DNA of 35,861 nucleotides from Staphylococcus pseudintermedius (GTDB lineage Bacteria; Bacillota; Bacilli; Staphylococcales; Staphylococcaceae): positions 51,439 to 87,299 of the forward strand of contig NZ_MLGE02000011.1 in the NCBI RefSeq assembly GCF_001792775.2, written 5' to 3'. The notes beneath the pieces are model-generated. The model worked only from the letters and a program-made list of their open reading frames with translations. It did not search any database and was not told where the DNA came from. A program made the translations under genes and the position numbers. Below, piece by piece: positions 17,844-25,148 of the stretch; within the stretch, counting starts at the first letter, position 1; each line of letters opens with the position of its first letter.

Positions 17844-19043
17844 ATGACTTATAACAGACGTTTATTCACTTCAGAATCAGTTACTGAAGGGCATCCAGAC
17901 AAAATTGCCGACCAAATTTCAGACGCAATTTTAGATGAAATTTTAAAAGGAGACCCCAATGCGCGTGTAGCTTGTGAGACGACGGTAACGACAGGGATGG
18001 CTTTAATCGTTGGTGAAATCACGACGTCAACTTATGTTGATATTCCAAAAGTCGTTCGTGAAACTGTCAAAGAAATTGGTTATACACGTGCGAAATATGG
18101 TTATGATTACAAAACGATGTCAGTGTTAACAGCGATTGATGAACAATCACCTGACATTGCACAAGGGGTGGACCGTGCTCTAGAATACCGTGAAGCAGGA
18201 AACGAAGAAGTATTAAACACAGGTGCCGGTGACCAAGGCTTAATGTTTGGTTTCGCGACGAATGAAACAGATACATTCATGCCATTACCGATTGATTTGT
18301 CACATAAATTGTCAAAACGTTTATCAGAAGTACGTAAAAACGGTACTTTAGATTATTTACGTCCAGATGGTAAAGTTCAAGTTACAGTGGAATATGATGA
18401 AAATGATCAACCGAAACGTATTGACACGATTGTGATTTCAACACAGCATCACGAAGAAATTGAACTAGAAAAAATCCAAAATGATATTAAGGCATGCGTC
18501 ATTTATCCAACTGTAGATGAACAATTATTAGATGAAGAAACAAAATTTTTCATCAACCCTACAGGCCGTTTCGTTATCGGTGGACCACAAGGTGACGCAG
18601 GTTTGACAGGACGTAAAATTATTGTTGATACTTATGGCGGTTATGCACGTCACGGCGGTGGTGCATTTTCTGGTAAGGATCCGACAAAAGTAGACCGTTC
18701 AGCTGCGTATGCGGCACGTTATGTGGCTAAAAATATTGTAGCAGCTCAGTTCGCTGATAAATGCGAAGTCCAATTGGCATATGCAATTGGGGTAGCACAA
18801 CCTGTTTCGATTGCTATTGATACATTTGGTACTGGTAATGTAAGCGAAAATATATTAATCGAAGCGGTAAGACAAAACTTTGATTTACGCCCAGCAGGTA
18901 TTATTCAAATGTTAGATTTACAAAAGCCGATTTATAAACAAACTGCGGCGTACGGTCACTTCGGTCGTAACGATGTGCAATTGCCATGGGAACGTACAGA
19001 TAAAGTTGAAGTTTTACAAGAAACAGTGAATACATTAAAATAA
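17844..19043 (+). CDS. metK: S-adenosylmethionine synthetase
   Basis: The product is 399 residues, the normal MetK size. Signatures are [20 protein letters not shown] at the N-terminus, [10 protein letters not shown] at about 126-135, [14 protein letters not shown] and the P-loop-like [16 protein letters not shown]. It makes S-adenosylmethionine from methionine and ATP in the cytoplasm. AAAAAGGAG lies before ATG 17844. The S-box riboswitch upstream gives product feedback. Confidence 0.98.
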   Translation: MTYNRRLFTSESVTEGHPDKIADQISDAILDEILKGDPNARVACETTVTTGMALIVGEITTSTYVDIPKVVRETVKEIGYTRAKYGYDYKTMSVLTAIDEQSPDIAQGVDRALEYREAGNEEVLNTGAGDQGLMFGFATNETDTFMPLPIDLSHKLSKRLSEVRKNGTLDYLRPDGKVQVTVEYDENDQPKRIDTIVISTQHHEEIELEKIQNDIKACVIYPTVDEQLLDEETKFFINPTGRFVIGGPQGDAGLTGRKIIVDTYGGYARHGGGAFSGKDPTKVDRSAAYAARYVAKNIVAAQFADKCEVQLAYAIGVAQPVSIAIDTFGTGNVSENILIEAVRQNFDLRPAGIIQMLDLQKPIYKQTAAYGHFGRNDVQLPWERTDKVEVLQETVNTLK

Positions 19044-19130
19044 AATTCTTGATGATAACTATCGCTAATTTTATAGTTATTTAATATAATAGAAATAACT
19101 GTAGAAAAGTGATAAAGGAAGGTATTGCTC

Positions 19131-20042
19131 ATGACACAATTTGGTCCAATGGAAATCGGCCTCATTGCTGCGATTGTTGTAGCAGCATTATTCTTTATTT
19201 TGTTTTTAGTGGCATTGAAAAGCAAGAAGAAGGCGAAAGAAACTTATGCGAATCAATATCAAACAAAACAAGAGAAATTAACACACGAACATCAAGAAGA
19301 ACTTGAAAAAGTCCGCATCGACAAGAAAAAAGCTGAAACACGTCATAAAGAAGAATACGAAACAATGGTATCTTCTAAAAACAGAGAAATCGATGCACTG
19401 AAACTGTTCTCTAAAAATCATAGTGAATATGTGACTGATATGCGTTTGCTTACCATTCGTGAGCGTTTAGTCAAAGAAAAGAGAATCCGTCCAGAAGATA
19501 TGCATATCATGGCGAATATCTTTTTACCAACAAATGATTTAGAAGACATTACACGTGTCAGTCATCTTGTTTTAACACGCACAGGCCTTTATGTAATTGA
19601 TTCAGAATTGTTAAAAGGCCATGTTTATCAAGGTATCAGTCAACAGCAGTTTTCTGATAATCCAATGATGGAACAAGTTTTTAAGACATTGGACTTAAGC
19701 CCAAAAACACCACAAACCGTTGTGTTAGATCAAAGCGACGCGTCTCACAATGCATTGTCAATTGTTGATTACACAGACCGTTTAGCGCATGTGGAAGCTT
19801 TAGCTGTGAAGTTACAACACGAGCTGGATTTGAAATATACACCAACACCGATTTTATATTTCAATCCGCGTCATGAAGATGATGTCACAATTTCAAATTA
19901 TGCGTCACAAGGTGTTACAAAAGTATTAGTAGGTCCGGAACAGTTGAATGAATTTTTCAATCGTTTTGTGTTCCATGGACGTATTCAGTATGATGTGAAC
20001 GATTTACAAAATATTATGGACGAAATTGAATCATTTAATTAA
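19131..20042 (+). CDS. Membrane-anchored NERD-domain protein
   Basis: The product is 303 residues. An N-terminal membrane helix (about 8-28, LIAAIVVAALFFILFLVAL) is followed by a highly charged coiled coil (about 30-95). The C-terminal part contains a NERD-like core: EDITRVSHLVLTRTGLYVID at about 145-164, then YFNPRHEDDVTISNY. NERD is a nuclease-related domain often found on membrane-bound or DNA-processing proteins. The Glu/Lys catalytic triad of active NERD nucleases is not evident to me, so activity is doubtful. I chose ATG 19131 after GGAAGGT; TTG 19125 is in frame but too close to that site. It lies alone between metK and a terminator. Confidence 0.7.
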   Translation: MTQFGPMEIGLIAAIVVAALFFILFLVALKSKKKAKETYANQYQTKQEKLTHEHQEELEKVRIDKKKAETRHKEEYETMVSSKNREIDALKLFSKNHSEYVTDMRLLTIRERLVKEKRIRPEDMHIMANIFLPTNDLEDITRVSHLVLTRTGLYVIDSELLKGHVYQGISQQQFSDNPMMEQVFKTLDLSPKTPQTVVLDQSDASHNALSIVDYTDRLAHVEALAVKLQHELDLKYTPTPILYFNPRHEDDVTISNYASQGVTKVLVGPEQLNEFFNRFVFHGRIQYDVNDLQNIMDEIESFN

Positions 20043-20050
20043 ATATAATT

Positions 20051-20080
20051 AGGGCTGGGGTGTGATCTCCGGCTCTTTTT
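20051..20080 (+). terminator. Terminator after the NERD gene
   Basis: AGGGCTGGGG (20051-20060) pairs with CTCCGGCTCT (20067-20076) with three G-T pairs, around a 6-base loop, and ends in five T. Confidence 0.75.
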
Positions 20081-20183
20081 GTGTTGTTGAGGCGGGTGAT
20101 ATTCTATATTTTAGGTTGTATTGATTGCGCAATGACGTCACGATTCGATACGATAAGGTTAGATTACAAAGGAGCGATGACAT

Positions 20184-21020
20184 ATGAAACATGTAACATT
20201 TTATAATGGCAATCAAATGCCGCAAGTGGGTTTAGGTGTCTTTCGAGTTGAAAACAATGATACTGCAAAAGAAGCGGTTAAACATGCGATTAAAAGTGGC
20301 TATCGTAGTATTGATACTGCGATGATTTACCAAAATGAAGAAAAAGTGGGCGAGGGGATTCGCGAAGCTTTAGCGGAAACGGATTTAACGCGCGAAGATC
20401 TGTTTATTACGTCAAAATTATGGTTATCTGATTATGGTCGTGAAAATGTTGCAGCGGCATATCAGGCTTCATTAGAGCGCCTAGGACTCGACTACTTAGA
20501 TTTGTATTTAGTGCATTGGCCAGGCTTAGATGAAGATGTCATGATTGATACGTGGAGAGGGATGGAAGAGCTATATCACGATCAAAAAGTGAAAAATATC
20601 GGTGTAAGTAACTTTAATGTGGAACATTTGGATAAGTTATTAGCAACTTCGCGGATTAAACCGGTCATTAACCAAGTGGAATTCCATCCATATTTAACGC
20701 AAAAACGTTTACGCGTGTATTTAGAAGCGCAAAATATCCATATGGAATCTTGGTCACCACTAATGAACGCACAAATTTTAGAAGATGATACTGTGAAGCA
20801 AGTGGCTGCTGAAGTTGGCAAGTCACCAGCACAAGTGATTATTCGTTGGAACTTGCAACATGGGGTTGTCACAATTCCTAAGTCAATCACACCAAGTCGT
20901 ATTGAAGAGAATTTAAATGTATTTGACTTTGAATTATCGCTTGGTCAAATGGAAGTTTTAGATGGATTGAATGAAGATCGTCGTATTGGACCTGATCCAT
21001 TACATTTTGATGGTAAGTAA
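20184..21020 (+). CDS. Aldo/keto reductase
   Basis: The product is 278 residues. The catalytic tetrad of the family is present: Asp44 and Tyr49 (RSIDTAMIYQNE), Lys78 (ITSKLW) and His111 (LVHWPG). IGVSNF at about 136-141, QVEFHPYL and IPKSITPSRI, for NADPH binding, complete it. It is close to 2,5-diketo-D-gluconate/glyoxal reductase-type members such as B. subtilis YvgN. It reduces aldehydes or ketones with NADPH; the natural substrate is unknown. An AAAGGAGCGATGAC stretch precedes ATG 20184. It is flanked by terminators and stands alone. Confidence 0.88.
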   Translation: MKHVTFYNGNQMPQVGLGVFRVENNDTAKEAVKHAIKSGYRSIDTAMIYQNEEKVGEGIREALAETDLTREDLFITSKLWLSDYGRENVAAAYQASLERLGLDYLDLYLVHWPGLDEDVMIDTWRGMEELYHDQKVKNIGVSNFNVEHLDKLLATSRIKPVINQVEFHPYLTQKRLRVYLEAQNIHMESWSPLMNAQILEDDTVKQVAAEVGKSPAQVIIRWNLQHGVVTIPKSITPSRIEENLNVFDFELSLGQMEVLDGLNEDRRIGPDPLHFDGK

Positions 21021-21056
21021 TTGTCAACGTTTATGTAAATATAGATTTTTGATACA

Positions 21057-21096
21057 TTAAAGGAGCTAAGGAAACGTAATGTCCTAGCTCCTTTAA
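21057..21096. terminator. Bidirectional terminator between the reductase and crcB
   Basis: TTAAAGGAGCTAAGGA (21057-21072) and the matching arm ending CTAGCTCCTTTAA (21096) form a long stem. AT-rich tails on both sides let it serve the reductase (plus) and crcB (minus). Confidence 0.75.
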
Positions 21097-21121
21097 CTTT
21101 TATACATAAGATTTTAAGTTG

Positions 21122-21469
21122 CTACAACTGCATGCCGATGAAACAGAGTACAAAACAGCCGATATATTGGCATGTGCTATACCAAATGAATCGGCCCCAC
21201 GTTTTGGAATACAACATTTGAAATAGTTCCAAAGTTAATGTTGAAAATGTTGTAAAACCACCGAGTAAACCTGTGATGATTAACAGCTTTAATTCAGGTG
21301 ATAACAATGTAAAGTGGTTGAAATAACCAATACAAAACGAACCGATAAGATTAACGATTAACGTCGCGATAGGAAATGATGTGTTCATATAACGTGATGT
21401 TATCGCACTGATGAAGCCACGTAATACAGCTCCGATGCCACCGCCTAATGCCACGAATAACATGGTCAT
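21122..21469 (-). CDS. crcB2: Fluoride channel CrcB/Fluc, second copy
   Basis: The product is 115 residues with four membrane segments. Fluc signatures: GGGIGAVLRGF near the N-terminus, TLIVNLIGSFCIGYF with the conserved Asn, and GLLGGFTTFSTLTLELF in helix 3. Fluc proteins are dual-topology dimers that export fluoride. The start ATG 21469 overlaps the stop of the upstream crcB (ATGA), with GGGGGTG before it. Staphylococci carry two adjacent copies that may form a heterodimer. Confidence 0.93.
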   Translation of the reverse strand: MTMLFVALGGGIGAVLRGFISAITSRYMNTSFPIATLIVNLIGSFCIGYFNHFTLLSPELKLLIITGLLGGFTTFSTLTLELFQMLYSKTWGRFIWYSTCQYIGCFVLCFIGMQL

Positions 21470-21831
21470 GCATGCACACCCCCTAATTTGTAGCCTAAGT
21501 AACAACAGATGAGGCCGCCACAATAGCTACACAATCCATATATGACTAAATTGAACCAGTCTAACTGTTGTGCCAGTGTGACAAGTTCTAATTGAAAAGT
21601 GGAAAATGTCGTTAATGCACCTAAAAATCCTGTTGTGAGTCCTAGTTTAAGTTTCGGATAGCTTGAATTCCAATGATGAAGGCGTACTGTGAAATAACCC
21701 ATTAAAAAGGCACCTAACAAATTTGCAATGAAGGTGCCTATCGGTAAATGATATCCAATTGTTATGAAGCTCGTTTGCCATCTCAATAGTGCACCTATGC
21801 AGCCACCTAAAAAGATTAAAATATACTTCAA
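21466..21831 (-). CDS. crcB1: Fluoride channel CrcB/Fluc, first copy
   Basis: The product is 121 residues with four membrane segments and the motifs FLGGCIGALLRW, TFIANLLGAFLMGYF and GFLGALTTFSTFQLELV. I chose the TTG at 21831, which gives the family N-terminus MKYILIFLGG and has GGTGAT five bases upstream; another TTG at 21852 is possible but has no ribosome site. It precedes crcB2 with a 4-base ATGA overlap, so the two subunits are made together. Confidence 0.92.
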   Translation of the reverse strand: MKYILIFLGGCIGALLRWQTSFITIGYHLPIGTFIANLLGAFLMGYFTVRLHHWNSSYPKLKLGLTTGFLGALTTFSTFQLELVTLAQQLDWFNLVIYGLCSYCGGLICCYLGYKLGGVHA

Positions 21832-21863
21832 AATATCACCATTTCTCTTCAAATTTCTTAATT

Positions 21864-22166
21864 TTAAATGATGCCAAATGTGTAAAGTGAAGCAAGTAGA
21901 TGGACCACTAATACAATGAGTAGTAATAATGGTTGTATTTTCGAGGCTTTATGAATCCAATTGCGACGCTCTGGTAAATGTTTAATAGATTTGTCGGCAA
22001 AACGAATGGCGATCAACAATATTAAACAATTAACGACACTACATACAAAAATGAGTTTAATAATAGATGTGAAGTGTGCGTTAAGTAATGGATTAAGCGT
22101 ATTAAAATAAAGACTGATTAACATTAACAACACGGATAAGTAAAAGTATTTCTTAGATTTAGACAT
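21864..22166 (-). CDS. Small membrane protein upstream of the crcB pair
   Basis: The product is 100 residues. After a basic start (MSKSKKYF) there are three hydrophobic segments at about 8-23, 34-56 and 78-98, separated by a basic loop (FADKSIKHLPERRNW). I do not recognise a family. It ends only 32 bases before crcB1 and is transcribed the same way, so it may belong to the same operon. AAAGGAGG precedes two ATG codons; the second, 22166, is at the better distance. Confidence 0.7.
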   Translation of the reverse strand: MSKSKKYFYLSVLLMLISLYFNTLNPLLNAHFTSIIKLIFVCSVVNCLILLIAIRFADKSIKHLPERRNWIHKASKIQPLLLLIVLVVHLLASLYTFGII

Positions 22167-22318
22167 CATATGCCTCCTTTTCATATCGCTTGTTATCATA
22201 TCATATTTTTGAATTCATTTACATCTGGTTAAAAATTTTGTAAGCGTAAAAATGGCATTGAGGACATAAAAAATGTTATAACGTTAGTATGATAAAAATA
22301 TCAAGGAGGCATAATTAA

Positions 22319-23029
22319 ATGGCTGATTTAAAAGTACGCGTATTTGCTGATGGTGCAGACATCGAACAAATGAAGAAAGCATATCAAAATAAAGAGGTAG
22401 ACGGTTTTACTACAAACCCAAGCTTAATGGCGAAAGCAGGCGTAAAAGATTACATTGAATTTGCTAAAGAAGCAGTTGAAGCGATTCCTGATGCTTCTAT
22501 CTCATTCGAAGTGTTCGGTGACGACATGGAAACAATGGAAAAAGAAGCTGAAATCATCCAACAATTTGGTGAGAACATCTTCGTTAAAATCCCCGTTGTG
22601 AACACTAAAGGGGAGTCTATGATTCCACTTATCAAAAGCTTATCAGCTAAAGGCGTAAAACTTAACGTTACAGCTGTATACACAATTGAACAAGTTAAAG
22701 AAATCACTGAGGCTGTAACTGCTGGTGTTGAAACATACGTATCAGTATTCGCAGGTCGTATTGCTGACACAGGTGTAGACCCAATGCCATTAATGAAAGA
22801 ATCAGTTGAAGTGACTCACAGCAAGGAAGGCGTGCAACTTTTATGGGCAAGCTGTCGTGAATTATTCAACGTCATCCAAGCTGATGAAATTGGTGCAGAC
22901 ATCATTACTTGTCCTTCAGATGTTGTTAAAAAAGTATCAAACATCGGTCGTGACATCAATGAATTATCAGTAGACACAGTTCAAGGTTTCGCTAAAGACA
23001 TCAAATCTTCAGGTCTTAGCATTTTATAA
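22319..23029 (+). CDS. tal: Transaldolase (TalC/fructose-6-phosphate aldolase-like)
   Basis: The product is 236 residues. The Schiff-base lysine is Lys90 in NIFVKIPVVN. DGFTTNPSLMAK and the VFAGRIADTG stretch are also diagnostic. The length and sequence fit the staphylococcal transaldolase of the pentose phosphate pathway, which transfers a dihydroxyacetone unit between sugar phosphates. Codon use is more biased than its neighbours, as in highly expressed genes. AAGGAGG lies nine bases before ATG 22319. A strong terminator follows. Confidence 0.93.
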   Translation: MADLKVRVFADGADIEQMKKAYQNKEVDGFTTNPSLMAKAGVKDYIEFAKEAVEAIPDASISFEVFGDDMETMEKEAEIIQQFGENIFVKIPVVNTKGESMIPLIKSLSAKGVKLNVTAVYTIEQVKEITEAVTAGVETYVSVFAGRIADTGVDPMPLMKESVEVTHSKEGVQLLWASCRELFNVIQADEIGADIITCPSDVVKKVSNIGRDINELSVDTVQGFAKDIKSSGLSIL

Positions 23030-23050
23030 TTTGACAACGACATCATTTAC

Positions 23051-23121
23051 AAAAAGCACATGTGCGTGGGCTGAAATCGAGTCAATGATAGATTTCAAAA
23101 CCCGCACGCATGTGCTTTTTT
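23051..23121 (+). terminator. Long terminator of the transaldolase gene
   Basis: AAAAAGCACATGTGCGTGGG pairs with CCCGCACGCATGTGCTTTTTT, with an inner GAAATC/GATTTC stem. It ends in six T. Confidence 0.85.
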
Positions 23122-23135
23122 GAGTTGAATGGCGC

Positions 23136-23164
23136 TTGCAATACATCTCAATTTTAGCTATGCT
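23136..23164 (+). promoter_or_regulatory. Predicted promoter of the HAAS-like gene
   Basis: A -35 TTGCAA (23136-23141) and -10 TATGCT (23159-23164) are separated by 17 bases, 31 bases before the start codon. Confidence 0.5.
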
Positions 23165-23195
23165 TTGTTAAGTAAAAGACATAAAGGAGTCTAAT

Positions 23196-23645
23196 ATGCG
23201 AAAAGACGTATTTGAGTATAAAGTGAAGAAAGAGTTATGGTATCTCAATCGCCGCGAAAAAAATGCGCTAACACAATATTTTGAAAAGCATCGTGTTGAA
23301 ACTATCCAACAACAATTTTCGACACCACGCCGTTTTGTAAATGATTATTTGCAACATGAAGTTTTTGGGACACGTATTGTTTCATCGGGTCATTTAGTTA
23401 CATCATTGGTTGGCTTACTTGTTTCGAATATTTTGTTGCTCGGTTTATTTATTACTGGCTTGCTACTGAGTTTAAGTGCGGTGAATTACTTTATCCAACC
23501 TCAAGTGACATTATCTGTAGGTACCGTGATCGCTGTTTTATTCGGTGCGATTGTATTAATGATTGGGACGGTTTATTTGATGAAACGTGTCAACGCATTT
23601 TTCACCAAAAGATTGTTGTTGTATAAATTTAATAAAGTGAATTAA
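23196..23645 (+). CDS. HAAS-like membrane protein
   Basis: The product is 149 residues. The soluble N-terminal half (to about 65) contains LWYLNRREKNALTQYFEKH, similar to the HAAS/DUF1700 helical domain that often sits before membrane segments in Firmicutes. Two hydrophobic segments follow at about 69-95 and 104-126, then a basic tail. The function is unknown; HAAS proteins tend to pair with PadR-type regulators, but none is nearby. AAAGGAG precedes ATG 23196. It ends two bases from the convergent comK-like gene. Confidence 0.65.
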   Translation: MRKDVFEYKVKKELWYLNRREKNALTQYFEKHRVETIQQQFSTPRRFVNDYLQHEVFGTRIVSSGHLVTSLVGLLVSNILLLGLFITGLLLSLSAVNYFIQPQVTLSVGTVIAVLFGAIVLMIGTVYLMKRVNAFFTKRLLLYKFNKVN

Positions 23646-23647
23646 AG

Positions 23648-24079
23648 TTACATTAGTGCTGTGAGTAAATAAGCGTCTTTCCATTTTCGAACGAATTGAT
23701 TTAAAGGCATTGGGACAATGAGTGACAAGTTGTTGTTAAAATGAATGCGTGTATTTTGCTGATGTGACGAAGCGGCGATAACGTGTGTGACATTAATATA
23801 ATATTGAATGGCTGCGCGTTGTGATTGAAGTGGACAAAGTATCAGTGATTTGCTCAAAAATATCGGGATCATTTGATGTACTTTCAACGTCTCGCTCGCA
23901 ATTTTTTGTTGCGTACGTACATCTCTTTGAAATTGATAAGCCAGTTGGTCAATATACTGTTTCATCGACATTTGGCTTCGTTGTTCATGCGTGAGATGTT
24001 GAATAACCAATTGATGCCCTATTGATTCTGACGATTTAATATAAAGTATGTTTTCGTATTGTGGTTGTGTGACAGTCAT
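23648..24079 (-). CDS. ComK-like protein downstream of sigS
   Basis: The product is 143 residues. Its C-terminal half follows the layout of competence transcription factor ComK: SKSLILCPLQSQRAA, YINVTHVIAA, then TRIHFNNNLSLIVPMPLNQF and RKWKDAYLL. These parallel the B. subtilis IFLFPT...R, WISHVHV, TEVTFSNGKTMELP and AWL stretches. It is shorter than ComK (192) and the conserved CGW is replaced by QYY. It starts two bases after the sigS stop with AAAGGA inside the end of sigS, so the two are co-translated. A ComK-like gene in this position is what I recall for S. aureus sigS loci; the function is not settled. Confidence 0.65.
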   Translation of the reverse strand: MTVTQPQYENILYIKSSESIGHQLVIQHLTHEQRSQMSMKQYIDQLAYQFQRDVRTQQKIASETLKVHQMIPIFLSKSLILCPLQSQRAAIQYYINVTHVIAASSHQQNTRIHFNNNLSLIVPMPLNQFVRKWKDAYLLTALM

Positions 24080-24081
24080 GG

Positions 24082-24579
24082 CTAAAATCCTTTCTTTAAA
24101 TCATCTTGTGTCAATACTTGTTTGATATGACGGAAGGTGGCAATTTTATATTTACGAACCGTGGTAGCTGATACTTGCATCAGCTGTTGAATCTCTTTTT
24201 GCTGATAACCTTGCAAATAAAAGCGAAACCAAGTGCGATGTGTCGGTTTTAAAGTTCGTATGATATCTTCAAGCATCAAATTCAAATGTGATGTCGACAT
24301 GTCTTTCAGTTGATTGGCTGATGTATCCAGTGGTGTTGTTGTCAACGGTGTATGTGCCGAGCGTAATAAATCGATTAAATAATATTTCAGTTGATAATTG
24401 ATATACGTTTTAAAAGACTGATTAAAAGTCGCATCATATTTCATTGAAAGTTCCCATAACCGTATCGACAACAATTGGAAGTATTCATCATAATTATACG
24501 AAATTTGATACTGATGTAGTAAAAAATGTATGAATTTATAGTATTGAGCATAAAGTGTATCAAAAATGATATCAATCAC
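24082..24579 (-). CDS. sigS: ECF-type sigma factor SigS
   Basis: The product is about 162-165 residues depending on the start. Region 2 is marked by QISYNYDEYFQLLSIRLWELS and region 4 by QGYQQKEIQQLMQVSATTVRKYK, a helix-turn-helix. The alignment with S. aureus SigS, recalled from memory, is good at ISYNYDEY. It would direct RNA polymerase to stress-related promoters. The start is uncertain. A strong AAAAGGAG sits at about 24579-24586; the only usual codon near it is GTG 24579, which overlaps it. The residue aligned with the S. aureus Met is an ATC codon at 24570, eight bases after GGAG. An upstream ATG at 24636 lacks a ribosome site and falls in the probable promoter. No anti-sigma gene is adjacent. 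Confidence 0.82.
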   Translation of the reverse strand: MIDIIFDTLYAQYYKFIHFLLHQYQISYNYDEYFQLLSIRLWELSMKYDATFNQSFKTYINYQLKYYLIDLLRSAHTPLTTTPLDTSANQLKDMSTSHLNLMLEDIIRTLKPTHRTWFRFYLQGYQQKEIQQLMQVSATTVRKYKIATFRHIKQVLTQDDLKKGF

Positions 24580-24591
24580 TCCTTTTCTAAT

Positions 24592-24603
24592 TTGACCGGT
24601 CAA
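24592..24603. promoter_or_regulatory. Perfect palindrome, candidate operator for sigS
   Basis: TTGACCGGTCAA is a perfect 12-bp inverted repeat. It lies just downstream of the predicted -10 element of sigS on the minus strand and 5-10 bases before its Shine-Dalgarno, at the expected transcription start. This is where a repressor dimer would act. The protein that might bind is not identifiable. Confidence 0.5.
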
Positions 24604-24607
24604 TGGA

Positions 24608-24635
24608 GTTATACCATAGCGAAATGATTGTGACA
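24608..24635 (-). promoter_or_regulatory. Extended -10 promoter of sigS
   Basis: On the minus strand TGGTATAAC (24608-24616) is an extended -10 element. TGTCAC (24630-24635) stands 16 bases upstream as a weak -35. It would start transcription within the TTGACCGGTCAA palindrome. Confidence 0.5.
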
Positions 24636-24767
24636 TTTTACTTTTTGTGCTATTTTATGTTTAATACAAGAATGAGACACTGTTTTATCGCTATTTTTTT
24701 AATGAAACGGTGTATAAGGACGCAATTAAGACATTTCGACCATTACAAATGTATAGAGGAGGATATT

Positions 24768-24992
24768 ATGGATTACGAACATTTAAATTTAGAGCATTTC
24801 TTTGCGCGTAATGACGATTTGGACATCATTAGAGATCGTTCAGAGTTCGTTATGATTAATAACATGACAAAAGAAATGATGTATCGTGACGGTGATGTAG
24901 AAGGAACGATTAACCTTGCACGCTATTACTATAAAAATCGTTCTCAAGCAGCAAGTTTCATTATGATGGATTACCACCGTGAAGAAAAATAG
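24768..24992 (+). CDS. Small conserved-looking protein, 74 residues
   Basis: A very strong GAGGAGG precedes ATG 24768. The product is soluble and acidic at the N-terminus (MDYEHLNLEHFFARNDDLDI), with a helical middle (GTINLARYYYKNRSQAA) and no membrane segment or signal peptide. I do not recognise it. The ribosome site, own terminator and even codon use make it a real gene. It is divergent from sigS, with about 190 bases between the two starts. A longer frame upstream has no ribosome site and runs through the probable promoter region. Confidence 0.75.
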   Translation: MDYEHLNLEHFFARNDDLDIIRDRSEFVMINNMTKEMMYRDGDVEGTINLARYYYKNRSQAASFIMMDYHREEK

Positions 24993-25029
24993 TAATGGAT
25001 TAGTTTACATATTCATTACTATTTTTTTA
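24990..25029 (+). terminator. Terminator of the 74-residue protein gene
   Basis: TAGTAATG, overlapping the stop codon, pairs with CATTACTA, and seven T follow (25022-25028). Confidence 0.75.
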
Positions 25030-25056
25030 TGAATTTGTAACAAGAGATGAAACCAA

Positions 25057-25085
25057 TTGTACAGAGTCGTGTAAGGTGGTAAAAT
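25057..25085 (+). promoter_or_regulatory. Predicted promoter of sagB
   Basis: A -35 TTGTAC (25057-25062) and -10 TAAAAT (25080-25085) are 17 bases apart, 64 bases before the sagB start. Confidence 0.55.
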
Positions 25086-25148
25086 TTGAAGTCAAGCGAG
25101 TAAATTTAATTTATGTAACAATATGAAACATTCTGAAGAGGTGTGTTT

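Noticed and set aside
19055..19082. ATAACTA/TAGTTAT hairpin after metK
   Set aside because: The stem is all A/T except one pair and only a short T-run follows, too weak to call a terminator.
22240..22255. cre-like TGTAAGCGTAAAAA before the transaldolase gene
   Set aside because: The second half does not match the consensus.
24603..24767. N-terminal extension of the 74-residue protein
   Set aside because: The frame is open but has no Shine-Dalgarno, while ATG 24768 has GAGGAGG.
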